Assembly (NCBI GenBank): GCA_002887195.1
Contig: PJAB01000579.1
Coordinates: 1-23,565, forward strand
Direction of reading: 5' to 3'
Source: Chrysochromulina parva
Lineage: Eukaryota > Haptophyta > Prymnesiales > Chrysochromulinaceae
DNA: 23,565 bases
Positions 17,246 through 23,565 of this stretch are shown piece after piece (within the stretch, counting starts at the first letter, position 1; the number at the start of each line of letters is the position of its first letter). Under the pieces are notes generated by a model that ran no database searches, was not told the origin of the DNA, and saw only the letters and a list, made by a program, of their open reading frames with translations. The position numbers were made by a program, and so were the translations under genes.

Positions 17246-17601
17246 TCCGCGTCTCTTCTCTCTCGATTCGAACACCGAGGTGACTGGTCGGAGGTGTCTC
17301 GTGAGAGAGTCAAGAGTCCTGTCTCCTGACTCCTGATCGAGGCGGCAGGCGTCGCCCGAAGACGTGAATGAGGAATGTACACAAATTCGGTACCTTCAAG
17401 TACCAACTCCAAGTTCAATAGACTGAAGACTCGCGAGTTCGAAGAGCAAGAGAGTGAGAGCCTATGTGGAATCGCCCCACCCGACCTAGATCCTAGTTGA
17501 ATCCCGTCCTAGAATCGCTCGGTCTCGTGTGCGCACGCTCACACGGGGTATTCGGGCCACACGTGGTACCCGCGGTACCTCCACATCATATCATCTAAGC
17601 T
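17246..17601. other. Convergent 3' intergenic region
   Basis: This 356-bp gap lies between the stops of the PhyH gene (plus) and the transporter gene (minus). It has no ORF of note. Near its right end an inverted repeat GGTACC-CGC-GGTACC (17565-17579) sits about 23 bp beyond the transporter stop and might form a 3'-UTR hairpin. No AATAAA signal was seen on either strand. Confidence 0.4.
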
Positions 17602-18534
17602 CTACACAGGCAGCAGATTCTTCGGCCGTGTCCTGAGCGCGCCGCCTCTGCTCTTGCTCTGCGCAAACGCGAGGACGCCAAGCACGGAGAGGACGAATCC
17701 CGACCCATTGAATGCCGAGACCGGCGTCGCAAACACGGCCGCGGCGACCGCGATGACGAGCACGCGGCGCACAATGTTCAGCACGGCATGGGTCGCGATG
17801 CTCACCTTAGCCAGTACGGCGAAGCTCACGCCGTTGTACAAGGCATGCGCCATGCCGTTGAGAAGCAGGAGCAGACCCAAGCGCACCGGGTCGGCCCCGC
17901 TCGCGAGCCACGCGCCCGCGTCGAGCACGAGGGCGCACGGAACCAGGATGCATAGCCCACAGCGCGACACGTGGAAGAAGAGGCACGCGTCCGACTTGGT
18001 GACCTGCGCGCCCGGATGGTCACGCTTCAGCAGCTTGGTCAGAACTGCCCGTCCGGAGAAGGCAAGGTTGGAGGCGAGCGCGAGGGCCATTCCGGCGGCG
18101 CTGAAGACGAGCCCGTTACTGCTCGCCATCGCGACGCCGATCACAATGGGCAGCAGCGCGACCAGCGTTGGCCACCTCTCGTGCTCTCCTAGCATTAGGC
18201 TCGCCATCGCCACTGTGGACAGCGGCTCACTAGCCTTGAGCGTTTCCACGAAACTCGGAGCAGCAATGGCGATGGCTGCGTTTGTGAGCAAAAATCCCAA
18301 AGTGTAGGCCAGTGCGATCTTGCGCACAAGGCCAACCTCTGCCTTGCCGTGCAGCAGGCCACAGGCTGCGGGCGGCACCGCCATGCCAGAGCCAACCACG
18401 GCGACAGCAAATTGGACGGCGCACAGTGTAGCTGGGCAGGGCAGCTCGCGCAGCACGAGCTTGGCCGTCCACACCGCTATGATCGAGGCTAAGTACCACA
18501 CACAGACTAATGGGCCAATTCGGAGCCGCACCAT
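17602..18534 (-). CDS. Triose-phosphate / nucleotide-sugar translocator-like carrier (DMT superfamily)
   Basis: The first ATG is at 18534, giving 310 residues; the frame upstream begins with GTG and reads as non-membrane sequence. About ten hydrophobic helices span nearly the whole protein. Helix 1 (VWYLASIIAVWTAKLVLREL) and the following PCPATLCAVQF match the start of TPT-family carriers. The C-terminal helix pair (NIVRRVLVIAVAAAVFATPV ... FNGSGFVLSVLGVLAFAQSK) is the family's characteristic ending, and GMAHALYNGVSFAVLAKVS is the usual penultimate loop. Such proteins exchange phosphorylated sugars in plastids or nucleotide sugars in the Golgi. No bipartite plastid presequence is present, so a Golgi/ER or outer plastid membrane site is more likely. 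Substrate unassigned. Divergent from the IQ/Sfi1-like gene. Confidence 0.85.
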   Translation of the reverse strand: MVRLRIGPLVCVWYLASIIAVWTAKLVLRELPCPATLCAVQFAVAVVGSGMAVPPAACGLLHGKAEVGLVRKIALAYTLGFLLTNAAIAIAAPSFVETLKASEPLSTVAMASLMLGEHERWPTLVALLPIVIGVAMASSNGLVFSAAGMALALASNLAFSGRAVLTKLLKRDHPGAQVTKSDACLFFHVSRCGLCILVPCALVLDAGAWLASGADPVRLGLLLLLNGMAHALYNGVSFAVLAKVSIATHAVLNIVRRVLVIAVAAAVFATPVSAFNGSGFVLSVLGVLAFAQSKSRGGALRTRPKNLLPV

Positions 18535-18738
18535 CACGAGAGCTTCACGGACCCGAAGAGAAGTCGGGTTCGACAGTTGGTTCGTCACGAGTGACGGCCA
18601 TGGCCCAGTGGGAAGAGGAGGAAGGTGAAGTCGAGGCTGTCGCCGAAACAGGTACGCCGAGCAGGAGTCGAGCTGGTAACTCTTGGACTTCACAGGAAGA
18701 GATTTGCTTGCGGACCTTCCGGGACAAACCGTTTTGAC
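18535..18738. promoter_or_regulatory. Divergent promoter region, transporter / IQ protein
   Basis: The 204 bp between the two divergent ATGs (18534 and 18739) are open in both long frames but lack an ATG in either. They therefore probably hold 5' UTRs and a shared promoter. No TATA or other named element was recognised. Confidence 0.4.
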
Positions 18739-21640
18739 ATGCCGCCGCCGCAGCTCGCGGCCTCCTCGGTAGAGGAGATCATGTTACGGCGCAAGGCGAC
18801 TGCGGCGCTGTCAGCTTTTCGGCCCGAGACAATGAGACAGAAGCAGCCGCCGGCGCCGGCGCCCATCTGGCCTTCTGCGCACCTGCAGCGAGCGCTGTCG
18901 GCGCCGGGGCTCAGGGCGCCGCGACCACGGCCGCGCTCTAGCCCGTTTGCGCCGCAGTACACCGAGGCCGTCGCCTTTGGCAAGCGTGCGACACTGCCCA
19001 ACATGGCCACACCCTCACCAGTGGCCAACGCATCGAGCGTTGAGTACTTTGCCATGAGCCGGCCGCCATCTGCATTTCTCGCAATGTCGCAGCCGGCCGG
19101 TGCTCGTTCGGCGCGAACGGCGCCGAGCCCCGGCGGCATGACGCCCATCGATCACGCCATCACGCCAATGGGCAGCGCCCACCTCCCAAGCCAAGGTGGA
19201 GGCGTACACACGCCGGCCGCTGGCGCCGGGCGGCGCGCCTCGACGGCGGTTCCGGGATCGCGACCTGGTCGCGGCAGCAATGCGAGCCCCGCCTTTCGCG
19301 ACGGCTCGCGCGGCGTCGACATGGGCGCGGGCGCCGCCGGCGCGGCGACCTGTGCGTGCGCGGGCGCGTTCGAAGTGGGCGACGTGGGTGGATTGATCGC
19401 TCCGAACTTCGTCGGCCTCTCTGACGAAGTGGACGAGATCTCCGAGCGGCTGGCGCAGGTGGAGCGCGTGACGTCGATTATGACCTCTGATGACCTCTGA
19501 TGACCTCTGATGACCTCTGATGACCTCTGATGACCTCTGATGACCTCTGATGACCTCTGATGACCTCTGATGACCTTCCTCATCAGGTGGAGCGCGTGAC
19601 GTCGATGATGACGCCCGCCTACACGGTCGAGCTCCAGAAGAGACTCAAGCAGTCCTTCCAGCGGATCGACGAGGTCCTCGGCCACACTGATGTGCTGCTG
19701 CTGACCGAGCAGCAGAAGCGACAGGTGCAGGCGGCGACGGCCATCCAAGCACGCATACGCACGTTCGTGCTCCGGAAGCGCTACGTGCGCGGGGCGCACG
19801 CGCTGCGCACATGGGCTTCCCGCGAGCTCCAGGAAGTGTGTGCACAGCTCGTCGCGTTGCTGCGCAAGTGTGAACAGCAAGATGAGACCGTCATGCAGCA
19901 TCGAGCCGAGTTCTTGCGCAAGCACACGAGCAAGCTGCTCACCGAGTGGAGACGGCTGGCGGTCGAGGGTCTGGCGGCCCGCGTGGCGCTCGATTCCGAG
20001 CTGCGCGCGCGCCGCCACTACCGGCGCGCCTTTCTCAAGCGTGTCCTGTGGGCGTGGAAGCAAGTGGCGCACTTTGCGAGCTTGAGAGAGGTGCGCTGGG
20101 TGACCCGCGGCCACCGGCGCGTCGCGCTGCCCAAGGAGATTGTGGACTCGCTCGAAGGGCACCTGCGCGCATGGCGCACCCTCGTGTACGTCTCCGTCGA
20201 GGCCCGCAAGCGCTTCGGCGTGTGCGGCCGTCGGGAGATCTCAACGGCTTTCTACGCGCTGCGTGAGCTCGTGCGACGGCGCAAGCGGCTGCGCTCCCTT
20301 ACCATCGAGCGATGGAAGGACTACTGCCGCTCCTATTGGCAGTTGCCCTTCCGCGCATGGTACTTGTACGTGCTGCCCGTCGAGTGCCCGTCGAGTGCCC
20401 GTTGAGTGCCCGTCGAGTGCCCGTCGAGTGCCTTTGTTGACCGCCGCTTGCCCCCGCCATCAGGTACCTGATCGACCAAAAGCTCATCCGGCGTGTGCGC
20501 ACGATGCTCATCGGCTCGTTCCGACGCAAGCTGCTCCGCCGGCTGCTGGCGCAGATGGTGCAGGCGTGGCACGAGCTGGCGAAGTTCAAAAAGGTGGAGA
20601 CGCGCACGCGCGCGCAGCTGCTCGAGGCGCTCAAAGCGCAGGATGCCCTGATCGTCGCGGCCGAGGAGACGCTCGACGAGTACGCACGCGTCCTAATCGG
20701 TGCCGAGAAGTCCCTTGAGAACGAAGCTCGCACCCAAGCGTACCTGACGCGGATCGCGGACGATGCGCACACGGAGCTGACGGCGATGCGACTCAAGAGC
20801 CATGCTGCACAGCAGGAGGTGCTGCGGCTGCGCACGATCATGCGACACTTTGAGATCCGCTACCCTCGTGCGACCGCCATCCTGCGCATCGAGGTGCCCG
20901 ACGCCGCCGCCATGCCCGCCGCCGCCGCGCACGTGCCGATGGCCCTTGAATCATTCCCACCGCCGCCGCTGATCGTCGACGTGTCCGAGATGAAGGCGAC
21001 GCAACGCCTCAAGGCTGCCACGTCGGCGCTGGCCTCCCGTCAATTGTATACGCCGCCCACCGAGGGCGGCAGCAACGCAGATGCCGAGTTGCGGCGCATG
21101 CACGAGCTGCTTGCCTTTGTGCTCGACGGCACGCTCCCCGAGAAGCCCTCGGCCGACCTAATCGAGGTCGAGCAGGCCTGCACCATCAGCATCCAGCGCG
21201 TGCTCGCGCAAGCTGAGGCTAGAGTGCTCTCCGAGGACGGGAGTGCCATCCGGCAGTTGCACACGCTCGCGGAGCTGCTACCGAACACCGAGCCTGGTGC
21301 GCCGCCGCCGCCGGAGGTGGTGTCGGCAATCCCGGCTGTCTCGGCGATCGGCGGCGATCGCGAGCGCAAGCTGCTCCTCGGGGGCCTCGAGTTTGACAGC
21401 GCCGATGCCGAGAGCGGCGGCCCGGTGCCCCGTACGAAGGTCGAGAGCAGCGCCGAGGCACTCGCGCGTCGTGTGGCCGAGCGGCGCGAGGAACTCGAGC
21501 AGCGCATGACGCGCCACCGCGTCAACTTGTATGCCATCCAGAAGGAGCAGATCGTCGAGACCGCTGAGGCCGCCGAAGAGCGCGCGGCCAAGGACCCCGG
21601 CGTGGCCTCAGAGTTTGGCGCCGCTCTCGTCGGGTTTTGA
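18739..21640 (+). CDS. IQ-motif, Sfi1-like Trp-repeat coiled-coil protein, three exons
   Basis: Exons are 18739-19458, 19587-20365 and 20464-21640, giving 891 residues. The first ATG is at 18739, and the longer frame starts with GTG. Three frames separated by repeat-filled GT-AG introns join without frame loss. Residues 1-240 are Ser/Pro/Ala-rich and disordered. At 293-303 an IQ motif (IQARIRTFVLR) can bind calmodulin or centrin. Residues about 305-545 are basic helices with Trp at intervals (W316, W361, W395/W397, W436, W483, W498, W535), in the style of Sfi1 centrin-binding repeats. A coiled coil follows, then a linker with PPPP, and a final helix (ALARRVAERREELEQRM). I infer a basal-body, flagellar or centrosomal scaffold; the Sfi1 resemblance is by pattern. 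An AATAAA lies 190 bp after the stop. Confidence 0.82.
19459..19586 (+). other. Intron 1 of the IQ/Sfi1-like gene, flanked by a direct duplication
   Basis: The donor is GCGCAG|GTGGAG at 19459; the acceptor TTCCTCATCAG|GTGGAG ends at 19586. It is 128 nt long and phase 0. The 29 bases from the donor CAG (19456-19484) recur from the acceptor CAG (19584-19612) with a single mismatch, an offset of exactly 128. Splicing gives ERLAQ|VERVTSMMTPAYTVEL. The intron interior is a 10-bp minisatellite with TGA in it, so retention causes early stops. Confidence 0.82.
19481..19576. repeat. 10-bp minisatellite tgacctctga, 9 units plus partial
   Basis: Nine perfect units of tgacctctga (19481-19570) are followed by a partial tgacct. 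The array fills intron 1 between the duplicated exon-edge copies. The perfection suggests recent expansion or strong homogenisation. Each unit contributes ctgat/tgacc branch-point-like and pyrimidine bases. Confidence 0.96.
20366..20463 (+). other. Intron 2 of the IQ/Sfi1-like gene
   Basis: The donor is TACTT|GTACGT at 20366 and the acceptor CCGCCATCAG|GTACC ends at 20463. It is 98 nt long and phase 2, joining FRAWYLY to LIDQKLIRRV. A second in-phase donor, GTACTT at 20360, would remove two residues. TTGTTGAC (20434-20441) could be the branch point, ahead of a pyrimidine-rich tract. GTACGT is the stronger consensus, hence the choice. Confidence 0.75.
20378..20432. repeat. 11-bp minisatellite cgtcgagtgcc, 5 units
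   Basis: Five 11-bp units (20378-20388, 20389-20399, 20400-20410, 20411-20421, 20422-20432), four identical and the third with one C-to-T change, occupy more than half of intron 2. They begin 12 bp after the donor. Confidence 0.93.
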
Positions 21641-22330
21641 CGTGGCCGCCACGCCGCCCTGGCCGCCAGAGGATGGTGAAGCCAGGTGGACACGCAGCGC
21701 GTCTCAGCGAGAACGCTTGATACCATTGTTCAGCAGGGGCATACAGTGTGTGGAAAAGGTTATTTCCACACTGTGCCTTAAGGTGATCCTGGCTTTTTAA
21801 GATTGAACGAGATCGTCCAACATTTTTCAAAAATAAAATCACCTTGCGCCGTTGCGGCGGCCGGCGGTGCGGCATCACCATCACGGGCAGTCAGACTTAT
21901 AGATAAAAACTCAGAGAGACAGTCCGAGCACAGTCGTGGTGAGTGGAGTCCCAGACACCTATTCGCTATAACCCCTGGTACACCTGTGGCCGGGTTGCGT
22001 TGCGGCTCGCGTGATATTTGTTTCTCAGAGGCCGGTGAGTATGCAGTATCCGTCCGCGGTCCGCCCGTCGGTCGCCCAATTGTCGGTCCCTCACGTCCCG
22101 TGAGGTTCGCGCGCGTGGCGCGTCACAGGACCGGACTCCACACGCTCAGTTTGATGGTGTGTCGAGTGCGTGCGCGCCGGCTGGCCGGCCCCGCGCGCCC
22201 GGGCGCGGTCAAGGCGCGGTCCGGCGGGTAACCCGGTTCCACGGTACACGGTTGACGGTATCGACTTCTTGCTGGCTTTGGTCGTCTGGGGAGTTCAAAA
22301 GTACCTTAGAACCAGACCTTCTGCGATGGA
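21641..22330. other. Intergenic region with 3' hairpin and poly(A)-like signal
   Basis: No gene is supported in these 690 bp. Just after the IQ gene stop is a hairpin of GTGTGGAAA (21748-21756) and TTTCCACAC (21763-21771). An AATAAA at 21832-21837 follows, so the 3' UTR probably ends near 21850. Beyond this the sequence to 22330 is GC-rich with short GTGAG / CTCAC pairs but no clear element. Confidence 0.45.
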
Positions 22331-22957
22331 CTACCTTCCGGAGGAGCCCCTGGGTATGGGGTCCTCCAATCCCACGCGGGGCCGCGCAAGTTCTCCGACG
22401 GCGGTGGAGAGCTCGCTGCTCGGTGACGCTAAGCACTCGGTCGCTGTCGTCGCGTGATACGCTGGCGCTCGCCTCGTATTCTCTCTCAACTCCTCCATGC
22501 TGCTGCCCGCCTCGCTCGCCGGTTCGTCGTGTCGCCGCAAGGCTCTCCAGCTCAGGAGCATCACCGCAACGCTCGCTGCGGCCACCTCAGCCAGAAGCAG
22601 CATCTGCGAGCCTGACCAGCCAGAAGACGCAGCGAGGGCCGCCTCGCAGAGATTCGCTTTCGAGGCGGAGCGCGGTACGGGCGGGTGATGCGCTGGCATC
22701 GCGAGGGGATCGCAAGACGGCAGCGTGCCGCGCCAGACCGGCACGCAGCCTGGAGAGCAGCCAGTCCACGTAAAGTGGCACGGCGCTCTCGCATCCTGCA
22801 CGCTCCCAAGCTGCTGCTCTGGCTCTTCCGAGAGTCTGCTCATGGCATAGCTTACGAGCCAGGCGATTGCGAGCCAGAAGACCAAGGAGTGCACGTCGGT
22901 CTCACGATGCTCGACTGGCGGAAGGCGAGTCGATTGCGCGTCGATGTCGTCCGCCAT
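22331..22957 (-). CDS. Hypothetical two-helix membrane protein
   Basis: The ATG at 22957 opens 208 residues. The N-terminus (MADDIDAQSTRLPPVEHRE) is hydrophilic and gene-like. Hydrophobic segments lie at about 24-42 (SLVFWLAIAWLVSYAMSRL) and 118-140 (MLLLAEVAAASVAVMLLSW). The middle part (about 55-100) is Cys/Pro-rich and looks less like protein. The alternative minus frame at 22781-22587 reads more like coding sequence there, so an unrecognised intron may exist. I recognise no family. It is divergent from the J-domain gene, with 143 bp between start codons. The 5' end is more credible than the 3' end. Confidence 0.42.
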   Translation of the reverse strand: MADDIDAQSTRLPPVEHRETDVHSLVFWLAIAWLVSYAMSRLSEEPEQQLGSVQDARAPCHFTWTGCSPGCVPVWRGTLPSCDPLAMPAHHPPVPRSASKANLCEAALAASSGWSGSQMLLLAEVAAASVAVMLLSWRALRRHDEPASEAGSSMEELRENTRRAPAYHATTATECLASPSSELSTAVGELARPRVGLEDPIPRGSSGR

Positions 22958-23100
22958 AGAAAATCAAGTTATGAAACCACCATTGAATCGTGGGAAATCG
23001 GGTTTCTCTCGCGAAAGCCTGGTCTTCGCACGGAGCGGCGTCTTCGCGAAATTAATTTCCGAAACACGAGCACACGCTCGTGGTCATTCACGCGGACGCG
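22958..23100. promoter_or_regulatory. Divergent promoter region upstream of the J-domain gene
   Basis: These 143 bp separate the hypothetical membrane protein and J-domain starts. The sequence is comparatively AT-rich, with ATGAAACCACCATTGAATCG and AAATTAATTTCCG. No TATA box is obvious. Function is inferred from position only. Confidence 0.35.
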
Positions 23101-23565
23101 ATGTCTGTCAGCTGTCTTCCTCTTGAAGCTCTCTGCTCCGACAACGAGGGCGCGGCCGCATCCTCCGTCGCGACGCCGACTCCCCCGCCGCCCACATACG
23201 TGCACAAGCTGTCGGGCCACAACTTCCGGGGTGACGGCACCTTTGGCGAGATCAACGACCGTGCGGCGCGGCCGTACGAGGGCGCACAGAACCTGCCCGA
23301 CCTGAACGTATTCCTTGAGGCGGCGGATGTGAAGCAGAAGGACGCGCCCGACACGGCGCCATTCGAGCCGCTGCCCGGGATCCCGGGCATGCCCATGACC
23401 ACCGACCAGGCCTACGACTTCCTCGGCGTCAAGCAGGAGGACCGTGGCAACCTCGACAAGGTCAAGATGCGATTCCGCAAGATGTCGCTCAAGTGGCATC
23501 CGGACAAGAACATGCGCCGCCAAAAGGAGGCGGCCGACGTGTTCACCGCCGTGCACGCCGCCTAC
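23101..23565 (+). CDS. J-domain (DnaJ/Hsp40) protein, 3' partial
   Basis: The ATG at 23101 opens a frame that is still open at the window edge (155 residues seen). After an acidic, Pro-rich N-terminus (about 1-99; VATPTPPPPTYVHKLSGHNF, PFEPLPGIPGMPM), a J domain begins at about 100: AYDFLGVKQED (helix I), VKMRFRKMSLKWHPDKN (helix II and the HPD loop, which stimulates Hsp70 ATPase), and EAADVFTAVHAAY (helix III). The J domain is not N-terminal and no G/F region precedes it, so this is a class C (DNAJC-type) co-chaperone. The client is unknown because the C-terminus lies outside. No signal peptide was seen. Confidence 0.88.
   Translation, partial: MSVSCLPLEALCSDNEGAAASSVATPTPPPPTYVHKLSGHNFRGDGTFGEINDRAARPYEGAQNLPDLNVFLEAADVKQKDAPDTAPFEPLPGIPGMPMTTDQAYDFLGVKQEDRGNLDKVKMRFRKMSLKWHPDKNMRRQKEAADVFTAVHAAY

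Noticed and set aside
18625..18738. N-terminal extension of the IQ protein from GTG at 18625
   Set aside because: It has no ATG in this stretch, and the first in-frame ATG at 18739 gives a sensible start in a eukaryotic gene.
19481..19576. Possible CRISPR-like array
   Set aside because: The 10-bp units are contiguous without spacers and lie inside a spliced eukaryotic gene, so this is a minisatellite.
22969..23556. 195-residue minus-strand ORF at the right edge
   Set aside because: The plus strand here encodes an HPD-containing J domain. The minus frame has no domain.
1..23565. tRNA, rRNA or mobile-element genes
   Set aside because: No cloverleaf-like TTCGA arm with a matching acceptor stem, no rRNA-like block, and no transposase or reverse transcriptase motifs were seen on reading either strand. 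A covariance-model scan would be decisive.

Overview
The window looks like nuclear DNA of a photosynthetic eukaryote with a secondary, red-type plastid. A haptophyte is my best guess and a pelagophyte-like stramenopile the main alternative. The reasons are GC-rich, gene-dense and intron-poor DNA, signal-plus-transit presequences on two proteins (one with a cleavage-like GAF|I site), SPPPP-rich secreted protein linkers, a large EF-hand protein, a probable basal-body protein and GTGCGT/GTACGT-type splice donors. No bacterial operons, CRISPR arrays, insertion sequences, rRNA or tRNA genes were seen. Species cannot be fixed from the sequence alone.

Layout: (1) 1-1638 minus, a secreted beta-helix/Pro-rich/Gly-rich surface protein that is cut by the window edge and carries a one-base frameshift. 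(2) 2544-4874 minus, a two-exon gene joining a SURF2-like segment to a SAP domain, with long EAAP repeats. (3) 5092-7011 minus, a plastid-targeted Cof-type HAD phosphatase fused to a Tic22-like domain. (4) 7124-7924 minus, an Ala-rich coiled-coil protein. (5) 8273-8956 minus, a small plastid membrane protein, divergent from (6) 9125-10069 plus, the mitochondrial complex I assembly factor NDUFAF6. (7) 10274-11383 minus, an aldo/keto reductase. (8) 12228-13571 minus, a secreted sulfotransferase-like protein. (9) 13674-15734 minus, a six-EF-hand protein, divergent from (10) 16202-17245 plus, a PhyH-type dioxygenase. (11) 17602-18534 minus, a triose-phosphate-translocator-like carrier, divergent from (12) 18739-21640 plus, a three-exon IQ/Sfi1-like protein. 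(13) 22331-22957 minus, a doubtful membrane protein, divergent from (14) 23101 to the edge, plus, a J-domain protein.

The genes do not form a single pathway. They are housekeeping and organelle genes packed closely, often in head-to-head pairs with 140-470 bp between start codons. The most interesting signals are structural. One intron (19459-19586) is flanked by a 29-base direct duplication that contains its own AG|GT site and is filled by a 10-bp minisatellite, which matches intron birth by tandem duplication. A second intron in the same gene holds an 11-bp minisatellite. The third detectable intron holds a CG dinucleotide run. The HAD-Tic22 fusion, with an internal twin-arginine-like signal and a tandem-duplicated linker, is the most unusual protein.
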